A DNA stretch of 6,149 nt from Candidatus Eiseniibacteriota bacterium (GTDB taxonomy: Bacteria > Joyebacterota > Joyebacteria > Joyebacterales > Joyebacteraceae): the NCBI GenBank assembly GCA_030609605.1, contig JAUWBY010000142.1:1-6149 (forward strand), read 5' to 3'. A program made the position numbers and the translations under genes. Position 1 is the first letter of the stretch. Every line of letters starts with the position of its first letter. Positions 1 to 6,149 of the stretch are shown here, in pieces. The notes under the pieces are model-generated. The model searched no databases. It was not told where the DNA came from and saw only the letters and a program-made list of their open reading frames with translations.

Positions 1-462
1 ATCGGATACGTGCTCATGCCCAGCGCCGGGAGGATGGCCCGCATCCGACTGGGTCGCTACTTCCGTGCGATCGCTCTTGTCGCCGTCGCCCTCTCGTCGG
101 CCTATTTCTTCTTCGGCGACGACGCAGTGCACTTCCTGTACGCCGGGCGCTATGACTCAGGCTCCTATCTGATCCTGCCTTTCATCTTGTCCGGCGTGTT
201 CAAGCTGTTCTACTCTATTCCAACGAGTCTGATCGGGGGCCGGCTACCTCGGACCGCCATGAAGCAGTTCATGTGGCTGAACCTCGGGACAATGGCCATC
301 AACGTAGTACTCGACATCGTTCTCATACTGAGGCTGGGACTGATGGGAGCGGCGATCGCAACAGCCATCGCATGGGGAATGCGACTGGCGGGTGGATTGC
401 TGGTACTGGCGGCACACCGTTCTCATCTTGGTGAGAGGCGGGAGAACGACGCTAACAGCTGA
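1..462 (+). CDS. Wzx-type polysaccharide flippase, C-terminal fragment (5' end outside window)
   Basis: This is the last 153 residues of a membrane protein of the MATE/MVF-like polysaccharide exporter group, which moves lipid-linked oligosaccharides from the inner to the outer face of the cytoplasmic membrane. The frame is open from base 1, so the GTG at base 10 is internal and not a start. Hydrophobic spans lie at about residues 22-39, 56-72, 93-110 and 113-137 of the fragment. Between the first two is the family's usual 'LYAGRYDSGSYLILP' stretch, a glycine-tyrosine segment before a helix. The pair 'INVVLDIVLI' and 'GLMGAAIATAIAW' is typical of the last helices of these flippases. The tail is short and charged, and a TGA ends it. 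The neighbouring glycosyltransferases agree with a glycan-export role. The family call is firm; the transported glycan is unknown. Confidence 0.86.
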   Translation: MGYVLMPSAGRMARIRLGRYFRAIALVAVALSSAYFFFGDDAVHFLYAGRYDSGSYLILPFILSGVFKLFYSIPTSLIGGRLPRTAMKQFMWLNLGTMAINVVLDIVLILRLGLMGAAIATAIAWGMRLAGGLLVLAAHRSHLGERRENDANS

Positions 463-504
463 TCGTGAGACTCCAGTCCACGCGAGCAGCCTGGACCACT
501 ACAT

Positions 505-510
505 GGGGGA
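505..510 (+). promoter_or_regulatory. Ribosome binding site of the YfhO-like gene
   Basis: GGGGGA lies seven bases before the ATG at 518. An in-frame TGA directly precedes that ATG, so no earlier start is possible in this frame and the start is fixed. The surrounding 55-base gap holds no convincing promoter or terminator, so the gene may be transcribed together with the flippase. Confidence 0.6.
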
Positions 511-517
511 ACCGTGA

Positions 518-2941
518 ATGTCTCACAAGAGAGACAAACGGGCGCGTAACGAGCCCACAGACGAGACGACTGGGAATGTCCGATCTATCTTCGGCAACAG
601 AGCGACGCTCATCTCACTCGCCATCATCATCGGGGTAGGCCTTGTCTACTTCCACAAAGTCATGTTCGGCGGTGAGATCCTCACGGGCGGAGATGTGCTG
701 GCAGCAGCAGCCATATTCGAAGACTACGCAACTGAGCGGATCGCGGGCGGACATCTACCGCTCTGGAACCCATACACATTCTCAGGGATGCCCTTCCTCG
801 AGAGCATGACCTGGAATGGGATCGTGTACCCCAGCTACTGGATCCGCAGGCTCTTCGAGAGCGTCCCGGGTGTCACGCTCCCGCGGCTTTTCTTCCTAGT
901 CATCCACTATGTGATGGCGGGTGTTGGCACTTTCTTCTTCCTCCGGTCGAGGAAAGTCGGCCACGCCGGCGCTGTGATCGCAGGCGTGGCATTCATGCTT
1001 TCCCCGCATCTGGTAGGACTCGCCGCAATAGGGCACGGGGGAAAGGTTCTGAGCGCCGCTTACATCCCCCTGCTTCTCCTTGCCGCCTTCAGGCTCCTTG
1101 AGACCGGGCAGCGCCGCTGGGTGGCCATCCTCGCAACCGTGGGAGGACTGCAGTTCCTGGCGCGGCACGTCCAGGTCAGCTACTACACGTGGCTTGCCGT
1201 GGCACTCGTTCTGGTCTTCTATCTCATCACCGCAAGACGCGATGGCGAGCGCCCTCGCGTCCTCTCGCTGAGAACCGGCCAGCTTCTGACGGCCGGCATC
1301 CTTGCCGCAATCCTGGCAGCCGTTCTTCTCTTGCCGCTCATGAACTACTCCGACCTATCCACGCGGGTGGCGGATGGCGGCGGGATGGGATTCGCACAGG
1401 CCACCATGTGGTCGTTCCACCCAACGGAGCTCGCGACATTCCTTGTGCCGTCGGCCTTTGGACTCTCCAACGGAACCTATTGGGGAACGATGCCGTTTCA
1501 GCAGGTTTCACACTACGTCGGTTACGTCGTTCTCGCCCTGGCTGCTGTTGCGGTCTTCCGAAAGAGAGACCGTGACGTCCGCTTCCTTCTGGTTCTCGCA
1601 GCTGTCGGGGTCTTTCTTTCGTTCGGCCGCCACATCGGTCCCGTCTATCGCCTCATGTACAACGTGCTGCCGGGATTCAGCCGCTTCCGCGTCCCCGCCC
1701 TCTTCCTTCTTCTCTCTCAGTTCTCACTTGCGGCATTGGCTGGACACGGCGCGACAGTTCTCTTGAGCGAGGGGAGGATGTCCGGAACCATCTCCAGGGA
1801 AAGAGAACCAGGAGAGGCAAGAAAGGGATGGCTGCGCTGGGCTATAGGCACGGCAGCAGTCGGGATCGGCGTAGGGGTGGCGGTGATGCTGTCCCGCTCG
1901 TCCATAGAACAAGCTGCATCGGCATCCCTGATGGCAAAGCATACCGGTGTCGCCGCGTCCGCACTCAGACAGCTAGGAGCCAAAGCTGCAACAATGGCCG
2001 CAAGAGACGCCGGTATACTGATAGCCTTTGCCGCGGCAACGGGTGTCGCCGTCTTTGTGGCGTCCACCAGGAAACTCGCCACTTGGATCGTAGCAGTGCT
2101 GTTGCTGGGACTCGTGGTGTGGGATCTCTCAACTGTGAACGCGCGTTTCCTTCACCCAGAGCCGATGAGACCGCTCTCATCCTATTTCCCGGAGACACCG
2201 GCTGTGAGCTATCTGAAACAGCAACCCGGCGTTTTCAGAGTGGCTCCCCTGGGAGAGGGCTTCTCGTCGAATGAGTGGATGTACCATCGGATAGAATCGG
2301 TCGGGGGGTATCATCCGGCGAAGCTTCAGACGTACAATCGCCTTCTGGAGCAACTCGGAATCGGTAACCTCAAATTCCTTGCTCTCACGAACGTTCGCTA
2401 CCTCGTCGGACCTGAAAAGGAGCTTGGACACCCTGCGTTCAGGATGGTCGCACCGGGCGTTCATGAGAATCTTGCTGCAATGCCCCGCGTATTCCTCATG
2501 GGCAACGCCAGGACCGTACAGTCTGAAGGCATCGCACTGGGCGAACTCAGGACCGACGGGTTCAACCCCACAGCCTACGCCATAGTCGACCGGGAACTGC
2601 CCGGTCCGGTCGAAGAGGTGGGGGATAGCAGCATTCAGCTAATCTCGCACTCACCTGAAAGAATCGTCGTAACTGCTGAAATCATGCAACCTTGTCTTCT
2701 CGTCTTTTCTGAGATATACTACCCGCGCGGGTGGAAGGCTTTCGTCGACGATGAAGAAACGTACATCTACCGGACGAACTACGCCTTCCGCTCGGTCTAT
2801 CTCGAACCGGGGAGCCATACGGTCGTCATGAGCTACACGGCCGAGGGACTCCGGTCCGGGCTTGTTGTTTCAGCACTGTCGGCGCTCATCATAGCTCTTT
2901 TGTGGGCGCTTCCGACAAGACGTGGGAACCGGAGAGAGTAG
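518..2941 (+). CDS. YfhO-family multi-span membrane protein, probable GT-C glycosyltransferase
   Basis: This 807-residue polytopic membrane protein resembles the YfhO family, whose Bacillus member is thought to transfer a sugar from a polyprenyl-phosphate carrier to lipoteichoic acid outside the membrane. A basic cytoplasmic tail (residues 1-28) precedes the first helix (about 29-47). The first outer loop has the family signature: 'GGDV' with Asp59, then 'PLWNPYTFSG' at 81-90 and 'YPSYW' at 104-108. Asp59 is a candidate catalytic base by analogy with other GT-C enzymes. Many hydrophobic spans follow to about residue 540, interrupted by a charged segment (420-438) and an Ala-rich one (461-498). 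A soluble part (about 550-775) includes 'NLAAMPRVFL', 'YYPRGWKAFVDD' and 'LEPGSHTVVMSY', as usual in this family. A last helix (about 779-797) ends in a basic tail. The family call is good; acceptor and sugar are unknown. The stop is TAG, abutting the next start. Confidence 0.82.
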   Translation: MSHKRDKRARNEPTDETTGNVRSIFGNRATLISLAIIIGVGLVYFHKVMFGGEILTGGDVLAAAAIFEDYATERIAGGHLPLWNPYTFSGMPFLESMTWNGIVYPSYWIRRLFESVPGVTLPRLFFLVIHYVMAGVGTFFFLRSRKVGHAGAVIAGVAFMLSPHLVGLAAIGHGGKVLSAAYIPLLLLAAFRLLETGQRRWVAILATVGGLQFLARHVQVSYYTWLAVALVLVFYLITARRDGERPRVLSLRTGQLLTAGILAAILAAVLLLPLMNYSDLSTRVADGGGMGFAQATMWSFHPTELATFLVPSAFGLSNGTYWGTMPFQQVSHYVGYVVLALAAVAVFRKRDRDVRFLLVLAAVGVFLSFGRHIGPVYRLMYNVLPGFSRFRVPALFLLLSQFSLAALAGHGATVLLSEGRMSGTISREREPGEARKGWLRWAIGTAAVGIGVGVAVMLSRSSIEQAASASLMAKHTGVAASALRQLGAKAATMAARDAGILIAFAAATGVAVFVASTRKLATWIVAVLLLGLVVWDLSTVNARFLHPEPMRPLSSYFPETPAVSYLKQQPGVFRVAPLGEGFSSNEWMYHRIESVGGYHPAKLQTYNRLLEQLGIGNLKFLALTNVRYLVGPEKELGHPAFRMVAPGVHENLAAMPRVFLMGNARTVQSEGIALGELRTDGFNPTAYAIVDRELPGPVEEVGDSSIQLISHSPERIVVTAEIMQPCLLVFSEIYYPRGWKAFVDDEETYIYRTNYAFRSVYLEPGSHTVVMSYTAEGLRSGLVVSALSALIIALLWALPTRRGNRRE
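2931..2934 (+). promoter_or_regulatory. Ribosome binding site of the polyprenyl-phosphate sugar synthase gene, inside the preceding gene
   Basis: GGAG, continuing as GGAGAGAG, sits in the last codons of the YfhO-like gene, seven bases before the ATG at 2942. It supports independent initiation at that ATG, although no base separates it from the upstream stop. The spacing suggests translational coupling. Confidence 0.55.
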
Positions 2942-3655
2942 ATGAAGGTTTTGGTCATAGTCCCGACCTACAATGAGCGGGAGAACCTGGGCAAACTGGC
3001 ACCGCTCGTACTCTCGCAGTTGCCGGATGTCCGCCTTCTCGTGGTGGACGACGGATCGCCTGACGGAACCGGAGAGGTGGCTGACAAGCTGGCGGCTGAA
3101 GACGATCGTGTGCACGTCATACACCGCCCGAAAAAGATGGGGCTTGGATCCGCGTACGTACAGGGCTTCCACTACGCTCTCGACACCGACGCGGATCTTA
3201 TCATTCAGATGGATGCTGATTTTTCTCACGATCCGGCCGTGATCCCTGATCTCGTGCGGGAGGCCGAAAACCACGACGTGGTTCTGGGATCCCGCTATAT
3301 CTGGGGCGCCAACGTCGTGAATTGGCCTCTAAGGCGGCTTTTCCTGAGCTACTTTGCGAATGTCTACACGCACATCATCACTGGTCTTCCGGTGAAAGAT
3401 TCTACTGGCGGTTTCAAGTGTTTCAGAAGGAACGTGCTGGCAACGATCGACCTCGATGCCATCAGGTCGGACGGCTACTCGTTCCAGATCGAAGTCAATT
3501 TTCGATGTTGGAGAAAGAGCTTCTCCATCACCGAGATTCCTATCGTCTTTGTGGACAGACACGCTGGGACATCCAAGATGTCCAGACGGATCGTATGGGA
3601 AGCGATGTGGCTCGTATGGCGTCTGCGGCTCGACCGGATACTGAGAAGAGCGTGA
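2942..3655 (+). CDS. Polyprenyl-phosphate mannose synthase-like glycosyltransferase, family 2 (DPM1-like)
   Basis: This 237-residue cytosolic GT2 enzyme is predicted to transfer a hexose, mannose in the best-known relatives, from a nucleotide sugar to polyprenyl phosphate at the inner membrane face. The GT-A fold motifs appear in order: 'PTYNE' (8-12), 'VDDGSPDGT' (35-43), 'GLGSAY' (67-72), the metal-binding 'DADFSHDP' (91-98), 'LGSRY' (115-119), 'DSTGGFKCFRR' (153-163), 'GYSFQIE' (178-184) and 'RHAGTSKMS' (206-214). The length fits the short DPM1 form. There is no C-terminal membrane helix, unlike CsbB/GtrB-type enzymes. The ATG directly follows an in-frame TAG, so it is the earliest possible start. 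The 3' end overlaps the next gene by four bases. Its product is a plausible donor for the YfhO-like protein. The class is firm; the exact sugar is not shown by the sequence. Confidence 0.9.
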   Translation: MKVLVIVPTYNERENLGKLAPLVLSQLPDVRLLVVDDGSPDGTGEVADKLAAEDDRVHVIHRPKKMGLGSAYVQGFHYALDTDADLIIQMDADFSHDPAVIPDLVREAENHDVVLGSRYIWGANVVNWPLRRLFLSYFANVYTHIITGLPVKDSTGGFKCFRRNVLATIDLDAIRSDGYSFQIEVNFRCWRKSFSITEIPIVFVDRHAGTSKMSRRIVWEAMWLVWRLRLDRILRRA

Positions 3656-5787
3656 GCTCTCCCGGAACAGCTCTCGACCTGTCGATCGTGATCGTCGGGT
3701 ACAACAGCCGCGGTGACCTCGATGGATGTCTTCGGGCCATAGAGGCATCGAACGACAAGGTCACCCGCGAGACGATTGTCATCGACAACGCGTCATCAGA
3801 TGCGACGGTGGATCTGGTCAAGCGAGAGTTCGAATGGGTCAGACTTTTTGAGAACTCCAGTAACGTCGGGTTGGCGAGAGCACTCAACAGGGGCATCAGA
3901 GAGGCGAGCGGGCGCTACGTTCTTGTCCTCAATCCGGACATTCGGATTGAAAGAGGTTCGCTCGACGCTCTGATGGCCTTCATGGACAGTCACAGTGACG
4001 TCGGGATGGCAGGTGCCAAGCTTCTCAATATCGACGGGAGCCTTCAGTATTCGTGTCGCGGGTTCTACACGTTCTGGACTCTCGTTCTGAGAAGGACTTT
4101 CCTCGGAGCACTGTTCAAGCGTAGCCGCACGATCCGACGGCACCTGATGCTCGATTACGACCATGAAGCAGAACGAGAGGTAGACTGGATACTCGGGGCA
4201 TGCATGCTGGTGCGACGCGATGCCCTGGCCGACGTAGGTCCGATGGACGAACGCTTTTTCCTCTACTTCGAGGACGTAGACTGGTGCTACAGGATGTGGC
4301 GCGGCGGATGGAAGGTGTACTACGTTCCTGCATCGGTCATGACGCACCGCCACGCACGAGAGAGCGCCAGACCGGGCATCAGCCGGCAACTTGTGGCGCA
4401 CCTGCTTTCGCTCGCACACTTCTATGAGAAGTGGGGAGGATTCATCTACGCTCTGAAGAAACACAGGCGAATCTTCATGACGTCACTCCTTCTTGTCTCC
4501 GACGTGGTGGCCATCAATGCAGGCTTTGCCCTTGCGTACCTGCTTCGCTCCAGCCTGCGCGGTCTCCTGGCCAAGCCACTCTTCGGCGTTGGGATCTATG
4601 GGAGTTTTCTGGCTTTCTCGAACATCATGTTCCTGGTCACATTCGCCTTCTTCGGGCTCTATGATACCAAGCAAGAGCGGGAGCCGTGGGCCGACACGTT
4701 CCTGCGGGTGACTCGGGCGTCGATCGTGGCTGCCATCATCCTGATGGCCAGCACATTTCTTGCTTCCACTACTGTCTACTCGCGAGTGCTCGTCGCGGCG
4801 TTCTGCGTGCTGGTGGCACTTCTTGTGTCGATCCAGCGTGGGGGACTCAGATTGCTTCACAACCAGATCAGGGCGGGCCGCTTCGATCTGGCGCGCGTCG
4901 CCGTCGTCGGGACCGGGAGAACCGCTGTACGTCTTGCGGAACGCATCGCATCGCGTCCAGATCTTGGCTACGACCTCGTGGGACTCGTGGATCCCGAGAT
5001 CGGCGGACATGAGCCATCGGTGATCCCCGTTATCGGCACACTCGAGAACCTCATCGACCTTGTCGATACACAGAGACTTGAGGAGATCATATTCGCCGAT
5101 CCGGAGCTGCCAAACTCGGAGATTTCGGGCTTTCTGCTGCGAGCTCGGCGCAGTACGGTAGATGTGAGGATGGTCTCCGGGCTCACGGGAATCATGACAC
5201 AGCGCGCGCGCGTTGAAGAGTTCCTCGACACACCCGTCGTAACATTTGAGCGTGAGGCCCTCCTGGGTGCAAAAGGAGCCGTGAAGCGCGCCCTGGACAT
5301 CACGGGAGCCGCTGTTCTGCTGATACTGTGGTCGCCGATACTGGCGCTGTCCGCTCTTGTATCAAAGGCGACACGGGGCCGGGGGCTTCTCACGCGAAGT
5401 GAACGTGTCGGCCGGGATCAGGTTGGGTACCGGATGCTCGTGCTTCATGCGGAGGATACAGAGCCTGCGCTCAGACGCTTCTGTGTGCGGCACGGTCTGG
5501 ACCGATTCCCTGCGCTCATCAACGTTCTCAGGGGCGAGATGAGTCTCGTGGGACCCGAACCTCTTGTGCCTGCGGTGGCCGAGAGGTGCGAGAGCAGATC
5601 TCGCGTTAGGTTTGATGCGAGGCCCGGGATCGTCGGACTCTCCCGGGTCGCCGGGAGCGGAAGGCATTTCAACGACGACGTTGCTGCTCTGGATGCTTAC
5701 TACGTTCAGAACTGGTCACTCGGAAGCGATCTACGGATCGTGGTGCGCTGGCTTCTCCGATGTGCCGGGGGACGCTCAGGACACTAA
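3652..5787 (+). CDS. Fusion protein: rhamnosyltransferase-like GT2 + four-helix/Rossmann-like module + divergent polyprenyl-phosphate sugar-phosphate transferase domain
   Basis: From GTG 3652 this encodes 711 residues. Residues 10-265 are a GT2 domain of the rhamnosyltransferase (WbbL-like) type: 'GYNS' (16-19), 'IDNASSD' (44-50), 'LNPDI' (93-97, DXD position), 'GACMLVRRDAL' (182-192), and 'FFLYFEDVDWCYRMW' (202-216) with the probable catalytic base in Glu207-Asp208. Four membrane helices follow (about 275-297, 314-337, 356-372, 377-395), then a Rossmann-like segment with 'VAVVGTGRTA' (416-425), then a WbaP/PglC-like domain (about 541-711) with a re-entrant helix carrying Ser561-Pro562. That domain keeps 'RSERVGRD', 'INVLRGEMSLVGP' and 'YYVQNWSL', but the usual KFRSM, the Glu of the Asp-Glu dyad, and the Arg of VGPRP are changed, so phosphotransfer is doubtful. 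GTG 3652 is preferred because it overlaps the upstream TGA (GTGA) and sits just before the GT2 domain; ATG 3616 would add 12 residues. The longer open frame back to 3322 lies inside the previous gene. Confidence 0.85.
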   Translation: MSSPGTALDLSIVIVGYNSRGDLDGCLRAIEASNDKVTRETIVIDNASSDATVDLVKREFEWVRLFENSSNVGLARALNRGIREASGRYVLVLNPDIRIERGSLDALMAFMDSHSDVGMAGAKLLNIDGSLQYSCRGFYTFWTLVLRRTFLGALFKRSRTIRRHLMLDYDHEAEREVDWILGACMLVRRDALADVGPMDERFFLYFEDVDWCYRMWRGGWKVYYVPASVMTHRHARESARPGISRQLVAHLLSLAHFYEKWGGFIYALKKHRRIFMTSLLLVSDVVAINAGFALAYLLRSSLRGLLAKPLFGVGIYGSFLAFSNIMFLVTFAFFGLYDTKQEREPWADTFLRVTRASIVAAIILMASTFLASTTVYSRVLVAAFCVLVALLVSIQRGGLRLLHNQIRAGRFDLARVAVVGTGRTAVRLAERIASRPDLGYDLVGLVDPEIGGHEPSVIPVIGTLENLIDLVDTQRLEEIIFADPELPNSEISGFLLRARRSTVDVRMVSGLTGIMTQRARVEEFLDTPVVTFEREALLGAKGAVKRALDITGAAVLLILWSPILALSALVSKATRGRGLLTRSERVGRDQVGYRMLVLHAEDTEPALRRFCVRHGLDRFPALINVLRGEMSLVGPEPLVPAVAERCESRSRVRFDARPGIVGLSRVAGSGRHFNDDVAALDAYYVQNWSLGSDLRIVVRWLLRCAGGRSGH

Positions 5788-5824
5788 GGTAATCACGACG
5801 TTGATGGAACAGCACAACACTGAC

Positions 5825-5830
5825 GGAGGT
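5825..5830 (+). promoter_or_regulatory. Ribosome binding site of the secreted propeller gene
   Basis: GGAGGT matches the anti-Shine-Dalgarno core well and lies ten bases before the ATG at 5841, slightly long but workable. An in-frame GTG at 5829 overlaps this motif and so cannot use it, which favours the ATG. The 53-base gap after the fusion gene shows no clear promoter and no hairpin followed by a T tract. Confidence 0.6.
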
Positions 5831-5840
5831 GTCACAGCAT

Positions 5841-6149
5841 ATGCGCAGCATTTCACTGGCCCTCGGCGTACTGGCCGCGACCCTTTTCTGGGCAACTGGT
5901 TCTGCCGCAGGCGGCGATTGGGAGACCGTCGACACTCCCAATGATGTCAAGATCTTCGACATGGACATCGAGGGCAGCACGATCTGGCTCTCCACCCACG
6001 GTGAAGGTCTCGCCGGATATGACGGGAGCAGCTGGGTCACCCACAAGACCGAGGACGGTGGCATCAGGAAGGATAGCTGGAACTACCGGGTCTATGTCGA
6101 CAGCGAAGGGCACAAGTGGATCACGAGGGACAGCGACCAGACCATAGAC
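5841..6149 (+). CDS. Secreted two-component-propeller-type protein, N-terminal fragment (3' end outside window)
   Basis: The frame runs open to the window end, giving 103 residues with no stop. The start carries an apparent Sec signal peptide: Arg2, a hydrophobic core at about 4-18, and a Ser-Ala-Ala site ending near residue 23, before 'GGDWETV'. The mature part reads like Reg_prop beta-propeller repeats, short units with a 'D..G..W..T...GL..YDG..W' rhythm: 'IWLSTHGEGLAGYDGSSW' (48-65) and 'VYVDSEGHKWITR' (84-96) are two such units. These repeats occur in periplasmic sensor regions of hybrid two-component proteins, and also in stand-alone secreted proteins of FCB-type bacteria, often with a C-terminal sorting domain. 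Which form this is cannot be told from the fragment. It is separated by 53 bases from the glycan genes and may not share their role. Confidence 0.7.
   Translation, partial: MRSISLALGVLAATLFWATGSAAGGDWETVDTPNDVKIFDMDIEGSTIWLSTHGEGLAGYDGSSWVTHKTEDGGIRKDSWNYRVYVDSEGHKWITRDSDQTID

Noticed and set aside
472..496. Small inverted repeats (TCCAG/CTGGA, GTCCA/TGGAC) in the gap after the flippase gene
   Set aside because: The stems are five base pairs with long loops and no T tract, too weak to call a terminator or operator.
503..517. Four-codon open frame ATG...TGA abutting the YfhO-like start, like a leader peptide
   Set aside because: It has no ribosome site of its own and overlaps the GGGGGA motif of the real gene; most likely chance.
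1717..2082. Minus-strand open frame of 121 codons, Ala-rich, opposite the YfhO-like gene
   Set aside because: Its composition mirrors the Ala- and Gly-rich membrane codons on the other strand, with no motif or ribosome site seen.
3796..4464. Minus-strand open frame of 222 codons opposite the fusion gene
   Set aside because: It lies antisense to the strongly conserved GT2 domain and shows no recognisable motif; GC-rich coding DNA often leaves such mirror frames open.
5200..5213. Alternating GC run near the middle of the fusion gene
   Set aside because: It is short and within conserved coding sequence; explained by codon choice for Gln-Arg-Ala-Arg.
5380..5510. Frameshift as the reason for the missing KFRSM and Glu in the transferase domain
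   Set aside because: The frame shows family motifs on both sides without a break, and no other frame supplies the missing motif.
5801..5824. TTGATG as a possible -35 box before the propeller gene
   Set aside because: No acceptable -10 element lies at the right distance; the expected place overlaps the ribosome site.

Overview
The window is a GC-rich, gene-dense stretch in which every supported gene reads on the plus strand. It looks like the end of a cell-surface polysaccharide or glycoconjugate assembly locus. A Wzx-type flippase together with a bacterial sugar-transferase (WbaP/PglC-like) domain points to a bacterium with Wzx/Wzy-style export. A YfhO-like membrane protein and a secreted 'two-component propeller' protein suggest an uncultured lineage near the FCB superphylum or a neighbouring candidate phylum. 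That placement is inference from family habits, not from a marker gene.

Layout: (1) 1-462, the C-terminal part of a polysaccharide flippase, cut by the window start. (2) 518-2941, an 807-residue multi-membrane-span YfhO-family protein, a probable GT-C glycosyltransferase. (3) 2942-3655, a soluble polyprenyl-phosphate-mannose-synthase-like GT2 that begins on the base right after the YfhO stop codon and in the same frame. (4) 3652-5787, a fusion of a rhamnosyltransferase-like GT2 to a four-helix, Rossmann-like and sugar-phosphate-transferase module; it overlaps gene 3 by four bases and its transferase active site looks altered. (5) 5841-6149, the start of a secreted beta-propeller-type protein, cut by the window end. 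The gaps are 55 and 53 bases. No RNA gene, mobile element, CRISPR array, convincing promoter or terminator was found.

Working model: genes 2 to 4 form one translationally coupled unit. The soluble GT2 would load a sugar from a nucleotide donor onto polyprenyl phosphate at the inner face of the membrane. The YfhO-like protein would use that lipid-linked sugar to decorate a glycan or other acceptor outside the membrane, as in the CsbB/YfhO pair that glycosylates lipoteichoic acid in Bacillus. The fusion protein would add a sugar to a growing lipid-linked oligosaccharide at the membrane, and the upstream flippase would export the product. The most unusual point is the C-terminal sugar transferase: its membrane re-entrant helix and overall fold signals are kept, but several residues nearly invariant in active relatives are replaced, including what looks like a reciprocal charge swap.
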